A stretch of 64,000 nucleotides of DNA from Nocardioides agariphilus (GTDB lineage Bacteria > Actinomycetota > Actinomycetes > Propionibacteriales > Nocardioidaceae). Made by a program: the position numbers and the translations under genes. The notes beneath the pieces are model-generated. The model worked only from the letters and a program-made list of their open reading frames with translations. It was not told the origin of the DNA and did no database searches. Within the stretch, counting starts at the first letter, position 1. Each line of letters begins with the position of its first letter. The stretch is from assembly GCF_015352445.1 (NCBI RefSeq), contig NZ_JADKPO010000001.1:186001-250000 (forward strand). The letters are read 5' to 3'. Of the stretch, positions 50,699 to 58,855 are shown piece by piece.

Positions 50699-52798
50699 TC
50701 AGCGGGCAGCGATGCCGAGCTTCACGGCCAACGGCTCGGCGAGCTCCTCGGCGTACTCCGGGGTCATGTGCTCGGAGTCGCGCATCGCGATCGTGTTGCC
50801 GATCACCGGAGGGCACAACAGCCGGTAGCAGAACCAGGGCAGGGCGTTCACATACGGCACGCCCTGGCCCTCGGCCGCCTTCTTGAAGTCCATCTGGATC
50901 GAGTGCATCAGGGAGCCGCGCTTGAACAGGCAGTCCTCGAGAGTCACCCCGCCGCCCTGCGACATGCACACGCCCGGCTCGCGGGGCAGCTTCGGTGTGT
51001 TGCCGAGGACCACGAGCCTGTCCGTGAGCGGCTTCAGCTCGGCCAGCTCCTCGGCGAAGCCGGCGCTGACGAGATCCTTGAACTGGTCGCGGTCCTTGAC
51101 GAGGCCGACCGGCTCACCATCGGGGCCCACGATCGGTGAGACCGCACTCGTCGCCACCACGACCACGTCAGGGCTCAGGTCGCCGACGGTCTGCACGACC
51201 CAGTCCTTGAAGCTCTCGCAGTCGTCCCACGGCCGCAGGTTCTGGGGCTCCGCCTGGATGGCCCGCGTGGCCGAGCAGCCACTGAACACGAGGTAGTAGG
51301 TGCGGTAGCCCTGCTGACGCCCGAGCTCGGTGAACGCCGGCGACCAGGCCCGCGCGTGGGAGTCGCCGACCAGCACCATCACCTTGTCGGAGTCGACGTC
51401 GCCGTTGGCGCACAGGTCACGAGTGCCCGTGCGGTAGTCGCAGTCTCCGAGCGGCGCGGTGTCCTTGCGCAGTCCCAACAGACCCGGCACCAGGTCGCTC
51501 GGGATCGGCTTGCCCTCCTGGGCGGCCAGCGTCGAGGCCTGCACGAGAGCGACGTGGGGGTCCTTGCTGAGCTTCTGGCCATGGAAGTCCGCCGTCGTGA
51601 TCGCCGGGTTGTCACCGTTGACGCCCAGCTCCTGGTCGACCCAGGCGCGACCCGAGACGGCAACGACCATGACCATCACCAGGCTCATCGGGTAGAGCGC
51701 CACCCCGAACCTCGGACGAGCCCACAGCCGACCGCGACGGAAGGGCTCCTCCACGAAGCGGTAGGTCAGCGCGCTGAGCCCGAAGATCAAGACGAGAGCC
51801 ACGAGCAGCTTCTCGATCGGGAGTCGGGCGACGTGCAGCCGGTCCTCGGCGATCCTGAGGATGGGCCAGTGCCACAGGTACAGCGAGTAGGACCAGTCGC
51901 CGACGACCCGCGCCGGCCGCATCGACAGCAACCGTGATGCGAGCGTCGATCGCGGGTCTCCCCCGGCGTACAGCAGCAGGGCCGTGCCGACGACGGGGAG
52001 CAACGCCTGGTAGCCCGGGAACCGGGTCTGCGGCGAGTACCACAGGCAGGCCAGCAACACCGCGCCCAGGCCGAGCAGGCCGAGGACCTGCACCAGCCAC
52101 TGCGGCGGACGGATCACTCCACGCGACATCAGCACGGCCAGGCCGGCACCCACGCCGAGCTCCCAGGCGCGGGTCAGCGTGGAGAAGTAGGCGGTCGTCG
52201 GCGACTCGTAGGTCGCATAGATCGACCACGCCATCGAGGCAGCACTCAGGCCGCCGACCAGGAGCAGAGGAGTACGTCGGCCGAGCCGACCGCCCCGTGA
52301 CGCCGCGAGCGTCGCGGCAGCGACGAGGAGCAGGGGCCACACCAGATAGAACTGCTCCTCGACCGACAACGACCAGTAGTGCTGCAGCGGGGAGGCCGGC
52401 TCGCCCTTGGCGAAGTAGTCGGTGCCCACGGAGGCGAACCGGATGTTGGCAGCGAAGGCGGCGGCCCACACGGAGTCCTTGATCACCTCGACGGCCCGCA
52501 CCAGCGGCAGGAACAGGATCGAGGCCACGACGGTGGCGACCGCGACGACCGCGGCGGCCGGCAGGATGCGCCTGGCGCGCCGGGAGTAGAAGCCGAGCAG
52601 GGAGATGCGCCCTGTCCGAGCAGCCTCACGGACCAGCAGGGAGGTGATCAGGAAGCCGGAGATGACGAAGAAGACATCGACCCCCACGAACCCTCCGGAG
52701 ACGGTCGTGAAGCCCGAGTGGGCGACGATGACCAGCAGCACCGCCAGCGCACGCAGTCCCTGGATGTCGGGCCTGAAGTGGCGGACATCGGTGGGCAC
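50699..52798 (-). CDS. OafA/YrhL-type membrane O-acyltransferase with SGNH domain
   Basis: 699 residues. The N-terminal acyltransferase-3 domain (about 1-390, ten or so helices) begins FRPDIQGLRALAVLLVIVAH and has the conserved FFVISGFLIT near 43 and YSLYLWHWPI near 310. A linker leads to a C-terminal SGNH domain with VGDSHARAW near 468 and DSEHMTPEYAEEL near 683 (Asp-His pair). These enzymes add acyl groups to surface glycans or lipids. GTG start. It adjoins the secreted EEP, PLD and sulfotransferase genes, consistent with cell-surface modification. Confidence 0.9.
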   Translation of the reverse strand: MPTDVRHFRPDIQGLRALAVLLVIVAHSGFTTVSGGFVGVDVFFVISGFLITSLLVREAARTGRISLLGFYSRRARRILPAAAVVAVATVVASILFLPLVRAVEVIKDSVWAAAFAANIRFASVGTDYFAKGEPASPLQHYWSLSVEEQFYLVWPLLLVAAATLAASRGGRLGRRTPLLLVGGLSAASMAWSIYATYESPTTAYFSTLTRAWELGVGAGLAVLMSRGVIRPPQWLVQVLGLLGLGAVLLACLWYSPQTRFPGYQALLPVVGTALLLYAGGDPRSTLASRLLSMRPARVVGDWSYSLYLWHWPILRIAEDRLHVARLPIEKLLVALVLIFGLSALTYRFVEEPFRRGRLWARPRFGVALYPMSLVMVMVVAVSGRAWVDQELGVNGDNPAITTADFHGQKLSKDPHVALVQASTLAAQEGKPIPSDLVPGLLGLRKDTAPLGDCDYRTGTRDLCANGDVDSDKVMVLVGDSHARAWSPAFTELGRQQGYRTYYLVFSGCSATRAIQAEPQNLRPWDDCESFKDWVVQTVGDLSPDVVVVATSAVSPIVGPDGEPVGLVKDRDQFKDLVSAGFAEELAELKPLTDRLVVLGNTPKLPREPGVCMSQGGGVTLEDCLFKRGSLMHSIQMDFKKAAEGQGVPYVNALPWFCYRLLCPPVIGNTIAMRDSEHMTPEYAEELAEPLAVKLGIAAR

Positions 52799-52870
52799 GT
52801 CTCAGGGTAAAGGGCGCCCAATCTGGGCGTTGAATCGTCGCCACGGCGCGGCGCGGATAGACTCCCCGCC

Positions 52871-54001
52871 ATGTCCGGGCGGCACACGGATCACCGACGT
52901 CGCCGTGGTGGCAGGTCCCTCGGGTCCGTCGTCCCTCTGGTGACGGTCCTGGCAGTGTCCCTCACCACGGCTGCCGTGGTGACCGTCGGGCTCAAGCAGC
53001 GCGAGGCGCAGGCCACCTCCGAGGCCTCCCTCAGCCTCACCGCCCAGCAGCCGCTGTCCGGCCTGGTGACCAAGAAGCAGCGCTCCACCCGCGGCCAGTC
53101 CGCGACCCGCGAGGTGCTCGTCTCACGCGGCGCCACCCGCGGCACAGGCGAGTCCTCCAAGCCGCCGAAGGTCGTGTCGGGCCACCTCATCGTGCACAAG
53201 ACCAAGGCCCAGATCGACGCCGACTTGCGTCGTGCTGCCGAGCGCGAGGCCGCCAGGCAGACGATGACGTTCCAGATCGCCACCTTCAATGTGCTCGGGA
53301 GCCAGCACTCGACCCGGACCGGCGACCACCCGAAGTACCCCCCGGCGAGCGTCCGCACCCCGCGAGCCGTGGCCAGGTTCCGCTCCTTCGGCGTCGACAT
53401 CGTCGGCATGCAGGAGCTGCAGCCCGACCAGCTCAACGCCTTCCAGGCCCAGACCGGCTTCGCCGCCTACCCCGGCTACGCGTTCGGCTCGAGGGAGACC
53501 GACAACTCGATCCTCTACGACGACTCGCGGTTCGAGTTCGTGTCGGGCAGCTACTTCACCATCCACTTCATGCACGCCGACCGCCCGCAGACCATCCTGC
53601 GGCTGCGTGACAAGGAGTCCGGCCGCGAGTTCTACGTGCTCAACATGCACGCCTCGGCAGGTGGGGGCAGCTACGCCGCCACCCGACGCGCCGGTCACTA
53701 CACCGCCGCTGCGACCGTCAACCGACTCAAGTCCGAGGGCATCCCGATCTTCTTGACCGGCGACATGAACGACCGCGCCGAGTTCTTCTGCCGCGTCGCG
53801 CCCATCACCGGCATGGTCGCCGCGATCGGCGGCAGCACCGCTGGCGGCTGCCGGCCGGCCGGTGCGCTGGCAGTCGACTGGGTCCTGGGCTGGGGCAACG
53901 TCAGCTTCAGCAACTACATCGAGGACCGCAGCACCATGGGCGACGTCAGCGACCACTACATGGTCGTCGGCACCGCCACCGCCGGTCCCTTCTCTGGTTG
54001 A
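52871..54001 (+). CDS. Secreted/membrane-anchored EEP-family protein
   Basis: 376 residues. A basic N-terminus and one membrane segment (about 18-42) anchor a low-complexity stretch to about 135, then the EEP domain: IATFNVLGSQH near 136, GMQELQPDQL near 178, LYDDSRFEF near 215, LNMHASAGG near 257, LTGDMNDRAEF near 296 and SDHYMVV near 360. Likely a nuclease or phosphodiesterase outside the membrane. The last codons and TGA lie in a repeat-like TGGTTGA sequence. Divergent from the OafA gene by 72 bp. Confidence 0.83.
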   Translation: MSGRHTDHRRRRGGRSLGSVVPLVTVLAVSLTTAAVVTVGLKQREAQATSEASLSLTAQQPLSGLVTKKQRSTRGQSATREVLVSRGATRGTGESSKPPKVVSGHLIVHKTKAQIDADLRRAAEREAARQTMTFQIATFNVLGSQHSTRTGDHPKYPPASVRTPRAVARFRSFGVDIVGMQELQPDQLNAFQAQTGFAAYPGYAFGSRETDNSILYDDSRFEFVSGSYFTIHFMHADRPQTILRLRDKESGREFYVLNMHASAGGGSYAATRRAGHYTAAATVNRLKSEGIPIFLTGDMNDRAEFFCRVAPITGMVAAIGGSTAGGCRPAGALAVDWVLGWGNVSFSNYIEDRSTMGDVSDHYMVVGTATAGPFSG

Positions 54002-54025
54002 CCCTGGTTGACCAGTGCCAGCACC

Positions 54026-54062
54026 TGGTTTCGAGACCGTCGCTGCGCAACCTCCTCAACCA
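54026..54062. repeat. Palindromic repeat, type A/B family
   Basis: TGGTTTCGAGACCGTCGC followed by TGCGCAACCTCCTCAACCA. It contains the stop codon of the convergent sulfotransferase gene (TGA at 54058-54056). Confidence 0.8.
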
Positions 54063-55081
54063 GCGGAGCCACCCCGCAGGTCCCGTACGTCCCCGAGCAT
54101 CCGGGCGACCAGCTGCACGGCGACCTCGGCGACCTCCGCATCGGTGACGGAGGCGACCGAACGACGAGGCTCGAGGACCTCGGGCACCAGCAGGTCGTCG
54201 AGGTCGCCACGGACGTCGAAGCCACGCTCGCGCACGAACTCGACCGCGTCACGGCCTCTCGCGCGGCACTCCTCGACCTGGTCGGGCTCGGGCCAGTAGC
54301 GGTCGCCGCCGCGGGGCACCAGGCGCTCGTCGGCGAGGTACGTGCGGATGTAGACCCCGCGGTCGAAGGCCCGCTCGAAGGAGCCCAGGTGCTCGTTGAC
54401 GCGCCGCAGCGTCTCTGCCTCCACGACGCCCATCGACTCGTTGGGGAAGGACTGCCCGGTGTCGTACGCCGAGGGGTCGACGCCGATCAGTGCGGCATAG
54501 GTCTCCCAGATGGCCTCACGGCGACCCCCGCGATGAACAGGGAGCACATGCACGTGCTCCGGCGGAAGGTCGCCGGCCCAGCGGCGCAGGACGAGTCTCA
54601 GATCGAGGGTCCGCCAGTTCCAGATGGCGTTGGGGCTCTTGGACACCGTGCGGGCGTACTCGGGCAGCGGCACCGTGCTGCGGTTCTTCAGGCTCTCCTG
54701 CCAGCTGGCCGTGAACAGACCCAGCGGCTCGCGGGCGGTCGCCACGAGGTGCACCTCGGCCGGAGCCAGGTCGGCGACCATGGCGGCTGCCTGACGCGGT
54801 GATGCTGCGGCGAAGAACTCGTGGCTGACCAGTCCGTCGCCGTCCCAGTCCGCCAGCTCCGCGCGCAGGCGCGCCCACGACGTGCGATGGAGCTCGGGGT
54901 GCTTGTCGAGGTTGGGGTCCTCGCGGATCACGCGCGAGGCCCACAGGTGGTCGCGCCGCTCGTCACCGGGCAGCAACACCCCGTCAGCCCGCAGCTGGTC
55001 GCGCGAGCTCCACAAGATCGTCTGGAGGTAGGTGGTCGCCGTCTTCGGCAGCCCCAGGTGGATGAAGACCCGTCTCGCCAC
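54056..55081 (-). CDS. Sulfotransferase-family protein
   Basis: 341 residues. The PAPS 5'-phosphosulfate loop FIHLGLPKTATTYLQTILW is at residues 6-24. The 3'-phosphate binding part is visible as VATAREPLGLFTASWQESLK near 112-131. Sulfonates carbohydrate, lipid or protein at the cell surface or cytosol. The stop codon lies in a palindromic repeat, so the C-terminus may have been shortened or extended by its insertion. GTG start. Followed upstream by a small coiled-coil gene and the LicD-methyltransferase gene on the same strand. Confidence 0.82.
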   Translation of the reverse strand: MARRVFIHLGLPKTATTYLQTILWSSRDQLRADGVLLPGDERRDHLWASRVIREDPNLDKHPELHRTSWARLRAELADWDGDGLVSHEFFAAASPRQAAAMVADLAPAEVHLVATAREPLGLFTASWQESLKNRSTVPLPEYARTVSKSPNAIWNWRTLDLRLVLRRWAGDLPPEHVHVLPVHRGGRREAIWETYAALIGVDPSAYDTGQSFPNESMGVVEAETLRRVNEHLGSFERAFDRGVYIRTYLADERLVPRGGDRYWPEPDQVEECRARGRDAVEFVRERGFDVRGDLDDLLVPEVLEPRRSVASVTDAEVAEVAVQLVARMLGDVRDLRGGSAG

Positions 55082-55093
55082 AGGGACGGACTC

Positions 55094-55309
55094 TCACAGA
55101 CTCTTCGAGAACTTCTCGATCGCCTCGTCGATGCGAGCCTGGTCGCGCGAGGCCAACGGCACCAGGAGCTCCTGCACCACGTCGGCGATCTCGGCGAGGC
55201 GGACATGATGGCGCCGCAGCTCCAACACGTCTGCCTCGAGCGCCGCAACCCGACCGGCGAGGTCCCCGTCTCGCCTGGCGAGCCGTCCGGCGATCTCTCT
55301 CAGTCCCAT
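55094..55309 (-). CDS. Small coiled-coil protein
   Basis: 71 residues, almost entirely heptad-like helix (LAGRVAALEADVLELRR and VVQELLVPLASRDQAR). Its ATG overlaps the LicD-methyltransferase stop by ten bases and it ends 13 bp before the sulfotransferase start. Probably cotranscribed with both. No family recognised; could be an oligomerisation partner. Confidence 0.6.
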   Translation of the reverse strand: MGLREIAGRLARRDGDLAGRVAALEADVLELRRHHVRLAEIADVVQELLVPLASRDQARIDEAIEKFSKSL

Positions 55310-56859
55310 TGCGCCACCAATCGTCCACGGCGTGAGCGGTGCGAGCCAGGGCGGGCCGGTCGCTCGTCGGTCACCAGGATTCTGGCACCCTGCCTGGTCA
55401 GCGAGCGAGCGACCCGGTCCAGGCCCACGGCATGAAGCCGGTCGGGCACGGCGCCGCCACCCGTCCAGACGTCGAGGAACAGGCGACCGCCGCCGCGCAG
55501 CGACATCGAGGCGAAGCGGGCCAACGACTCGCGACCGAAGGCATCGGTGGCGTCCGCGACGTGGCGGGCCAACACCACCTTCGGTCCTTCGATACGCGAC
55601 ATCCGAGCCCCTTCGACCAGGACCGAGCGCCACTCGTCGAGGTTGAGCATCCGCACGGTGAGGTCGTGGCCCTCGGCGACGGCCGCGTCGCGGGCGGGAT
55701 AGGTCGCCGAAGGGACGTAGTCGTAGGCGTGCACGCTCAGACCCTGCCGGGCCAGCCAGAGACTGTCGGCACCGCGGCCGGCGCCGAGGTCGATGACCGT
55801 GCCGCCATCGGCGAGCACCTCGCGCACCCGACGCGCCCGCAGCGACGGCTCGCCCGTGGGCACCTTGCCCCGCGAGCCGCTGAAGGCCCGCTCCCACGCG
55901 GACCGGTTGGTCGACGTGCCGCGGAACCAGCCCGTCAGCTGGCGCACGGTGCGTTCGGGGGTGGTGAACTTGAAGGCCGGGTCGGGGACCGCCCAGGAGG
56001 GACCGTAGGCGGCCTCGAGCCAGCGCTCGGGCACCGCCGGCGCCGGGAAGGTGTGGCCCCCCAGCGTGCAGGTGGTCAACGGGTAGATCCACTCGGGCCG
56101 GTAGTCGGCGCCGATCTCACCCATCAGGTAGAGCCGTCCGCCGTACGCCGAGCCCTCTGCCGGGTCGTCGATGAAGCCGGCGAACACATCGAGACCGCGA
56201 ACAGCCCCGTCGCCCTCGACGACGTCGACGCGGAACGCGGCACCGCTGTAGCGATAGGTCCGAAAGCCACGCTCGCTGATCACGCGCTGGAGCGCGAACG
56301 ACTCACGTACGACGTCGCACGGGTGACCCGAACGGCTCACGTAGGCCAAGTCGGCGTCGGAGTCGTGGCCGAGCAGCCGCTGCTCGCGAACGGCCCCCAA
56401 CAACGTGCCGTAGGCCACGAACGCCTCGATGCCGGCCGACCCGATCGCGTCGATCACGGTGCGGATCGACCGGAGCAACGGCTCGACGTCAGCGGCAGAG
56501 CGGGTGTCGAAGGTGGGACTGATCCGGCCCGACTTGTCGAGGCTGATCGGCGCCCCGGACCGCCCGACGATCTCGATGCGCCGCTCAGCGGTGCCGAACT
56601 GGAGCTCCCGCTCGAACAGGACCCGCCCGCCGACGTGCTCGGTGATGGTGAGCCGGGTGTGTCCGTCCAGGAACTTCTTCAGCGGGCCCGGCCACCCGAT
56701 GGAGCACACCCCTGGCACGGTCCAGTCGGTGTCACGCTGCAGCCAGAACGACCACACCCGACGTCCGTCGAACAAGACGTCGATGGCACGGTCGCCCAAG
56801 CCCCACAACGCGATGCCGTCGTCGTCGACGCGGCGGACACCGGCCCGGCTGGCGATCAC
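55300..56859 (-). CDS. LicD-like nucleotidyltransferase fused to SAM-dependent methyltransferase
   Basis: 519 residues. N-terminal about 90 residues are a beta-rich module. Residues about 110-290 resemble LicD: AFVAYGTLLGAVREQRLLGHDSDADLAYV (split AFVAYGTLLGAV, then REQRLLGHDSDADLAYV) and LDVFAGFID. LicD proteins move phosphocholine or related groups to glycans. From about 330 a Rossmann methyltransferase with VIDLGAGRGADSLWLA near 353-368 and a following acidic loop binds SAM. The fusion suggests two modifications of one glycan or teichoic-type substrate. GTG start, with four 11-bp repeats beginning 6 bp upstream. Confidence 0.72.
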   Translation of the reverse strand: MIASRAGVRRVDDDGIALWGLGDRAIDVLFDGRRVWSFWLQRDTDWTVPGVCSIGWPGPLKKFLDGHTRLTITEHVGGRVLFERELQFGTAERRIEIVGRSGAPISLDKSGRISPTFDTRSAADVEPLLRSIRTVIDAIGSAGIEAFVAYGTLLGAVREQRLLGHDSDADLAYVSRSGHPCDVVRESFALQRVISERGFRTYRYSGAAFRVDVVEGDGAVRGLDVFAGFIDDPAEGSAYGGRLYLMGEIGADYRPEWIYPLTTCTLGGHTFPAPAVPERWLEAAYGPSWAVPDPAFKFTTPERTVRQLTGWFRGTSTNRSAWERAFSGSRGKVPTGEPSLRARRVREVLADGGTVIDLGAGRGADSLWLARQGLSVHAYDYVPSATYPARDAAVAEGHDLTVRMLNLDEWRSVLVEGARMSRIEGPKVVLARHVADATDAFGRESLARFASMSLRGGGRLFLDVWTGGGAVPDRLHAVGLDRVARSLTRQGARILVTDERPARPGSHRSRRGRLVAQWD

Positions 56860-56865
56860 AGAGTC

Positions 56866-56909
56866 ATCACCGGCACATCATTGGCACATCACTGGCACAT
56901 CACTGGCAC
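56866..56909. repeat. 11-bp tandem repeat between LicD-methyltransferase and PLD genes
   Basis: Four 11-bp units: ATCACCGGCAC, ATCATTGGCAC, ATCACTGGCAC, ATCACTGGCAC. It begins just upstream of the LicD-methyltransferase GTG, near the PLD stop. The length of one helical turn and the position in the ribosome-site region make it a candidate for copy-number variation affecting expression. Confidence 0.85.
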
Positions 56910-56918
56910 ATCTTGACG

Positions 56919-58289
56919 TCAGTCCATGTCGACGTGCGCGTAGGGGTTGATCGCGCCGGTGGCCACCCGCCTCGAGGTCCCGGGGTCCAGCGGCACGCTC
57001 TTGGGGAAGTGGGTGTACCAGTAGTCGATGAAGGACTGGTAGCGCAGTGTGGGGATGCGGCGCTTGATGATGCCGAAGTTCTCGTCGGAGACCGCGGCGT
57101 AGCCCGACCAGTTGGAGGAGCCGTTGATGGTGACGTACTTCTTCCGGTTGTTGCCGACGACCCCGTTGACCGTGAGCGCCTTGAGGTGGAAGTAGTTGTC
57201 GAACTCGCCGTCGCCGTCGAAGTCCTGAACGAGGTGCTTCTTGGGCACGATGCCGCGCGCCGTCGGCTGGTTGAGCAGCTTGAAGATGTCGACCCCCATC
57301 ACCGTGTAGGCGATGCGCACGTCGCAGCCCTGGGCCCACAGGTCCCGGAGTCGCTGGGCGATCAGCATGCCGCGGTCGTTGCGGATGACGTCAGGAGCCG
57401 CCCGGATGATCGTGCGACCGCTGCGGGTGTTCTTGGCGCCCTTGCACTTGACCCGGCCGAGGAGCTCTTGGATCGGGTCCATGGTGCGGACGCCGCCCGG
57501 GCCGACCAGCGGGGTGAAGCCGAGGGTGTCGCGGTCGTCGGTGAACATCACGAACTGCTGGTCGACCGGCTGGTCGTCCCACATCTCGCGGTAGACCCGC
57601 ACCGCGAACTGGTACAGGTCGGGGTTGTTGATCCAGGTGTACATGTCGTTCCACTGGTTGACCGCGCCGGCCACCGTGAGGTTGGCCGAGCCCGACATCA
57701 CGACGTTCTGGGCGGCGCCGCTGCGGGAGAAGAGGTAGATCTTCGAGTGGGCCGCCCCCGCGTTGCCACGACACGACTGCATGCAGGTCTTGGCGTAGCT
57801 GCGGCGGTTCATCGGGAGCTTCTGGTTGTACTTGTGGAACGTGGCCCGCAGGCGACGGAAGCCCGGGTTGGGGATGTCGACGAGGTTGGTGTTGTCCATC
57901 AGCACCCGGATCTTGACCCCGCGCGCCTGCGCACGCACCAGCGCGTCAACCGCTGTGCGGGACATGATGTTCCACGACATGATCCGGATGCGAGAGCGCT
58001 TCGGTGCGTGGTTGATGGCGTTGATGATCTTGCCGAAGATCGCGTTGCGGCTGTTCTTGGTGCCGAGCGCGGTGTTGAACACCACCCCGGGCAACGGCGC
58101 GTAGCGCTGAGGTGCCGCGGCGCGGCGGGTCACCGGGCTGTCGTCCCTGGTCGACTTCGCAGGTCCGGTCTGCGAGGGCAGGGTCGTGGCTGGCGGGGCC
58201 TCGTCGTCCGCCGTCGCCGTCGTGGTCGCGCCCAGCGCCAGCGTGCTGGCAACGAGGGCAAGGGTGATCAGGAAGCGCGCAGGACGCAC
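56919..58289 (-). CDS. Secreted phospholipase D-like protein
   Basis: 456 residues from the GTG at 58289, which follows AAGGAG by eight bases. Signal peptide MRPARFLITLALVASTLALG (as translated). Two PLD half-domains are present: HSKIYLF with GSANLT near 200-230 and HLKALTV with GSSNWS near 372-400, giving both HxK(x)4 sites, although the usual D of HKD is absent in both. Probable extracellular nuclease or phosphodiesterase/phospholipase. DFDGDGEFDNYFH is a Ca-binding-like acidic loop near 362. The EEP-fusion protein at 49091 carries a degenerate relative of its first half. Confidence 0.83.
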   Translation of the reverse strand: MRPARFLITLALVASTLALGATTTATADDEAPPATTLPSQTGPAKSTRDDSPVTRRAAAPQRYAPLPGVVFNTALGTKNSRNAIFGKIINAINHAPKRSRIRIMSWNIMSRTAVDALVRAQARGVKIRVLMDNTNLVDIPNPGFRRLRATFHKYNQKLPMNRRSYAKTCMQSCRGNAGAAHSKIYLFSRSGAAQNVVMSGSANLTVAGAVNQWNDMYTWINNPDLYQFAVRVYREMWDDQPVDQQFVMFTDDRDTLGFTPLVGPGGVRTMDPIQELLGRVKCKGAKNTRSGRTIIRAAPDVIRNDRGMLIAQRLRDLWAQGCDVRIAYTVMGVDIFKLLNQPTARGIVPKKHLVQDFDGDGEFDNYFHLKALTVNGVVGNNRKKYVTINGSSNWSGYAAVSDENFGIIKRRIPTLRYQSFIDYWYTHFPKSVPLDPGTSRRVATGAINPYAHVDMD

Positions 58290-58438
58290 GTGCCACTCCT
58301 TTGAAGAAACTTGGTCGTCAACGGGCCCCCGTTGAGGCCCGGTCACGGGCGAGCTCCAACCCCCGGGGAGGGCGGCGTGATGCCGAACCGGCACTATAAC
58401 TGGCCGAACGTCAAGCAGGGCAAACCGTCACCGCGTGT

Positions 58439-58855
58439 TCACCCGCGGCAGGTGGTGACCATCTCGATGTAGCCCTTGTCCTTCTCCAGCGGACCCATGG
58501 TCTGGTAGATCTTGCCGCCGGCCACCGCGTAGAACCGGTCGGTGTAGCGCACGATCCGCTGGCCCGACTCGCACGAGAGGTTGTCGGCCTTGACCGCCCC
58601 GGTGCCGTCGAGACAGCCCTTGTAGGCGGCCTTCAATCTGGTGTCGGCAACCCACACGTCACCGCAGGCCGGCCAGTCGGGTGTCTCGGGCTCGGCCGCA
58701 GTCGTGGACTCGCTCGGCCCTGCGGAAGTGGTGGACTGCGTGGCGGTCGAGTCAGCTGTCGACGGATCGGCCACGGAGGAGCCGGAGTCGTCTCCGCAGG
58801 CGCTCAACAGCGCGAGGGGAATCAGCAAGGCCACCAGGGTTCCCCGCGCCGTCAT
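58439..58855 (-). CDS. Lipoprotein
   Basis: 138 residues with a clear lipobox, LALLSAC near 14-20, followed by a Ser/Thr-rich spacer to about 58 and a C-terminal domain with four cysteines (PACGD, GCLDG, SCESG, TTCRG) that may form disulfides. No family recognised. Its 5' part overlaps the sulfotransferase 3' end by 104 bp in a different frame of the same strand. Confidence 0.72.
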   Translation of the reverse strand: MTARGTLVALLIPLALLSACGDDSGSSVADPSTADSTATQSTTSAGPSESTTAAEPETPDWPACGDVWVADTRLKAAYKGCLDGTGAVKADNLSCESGQRIVRYTDRFYAVAGGKIYQTMGPLEKDKGYIEMVTTCRG

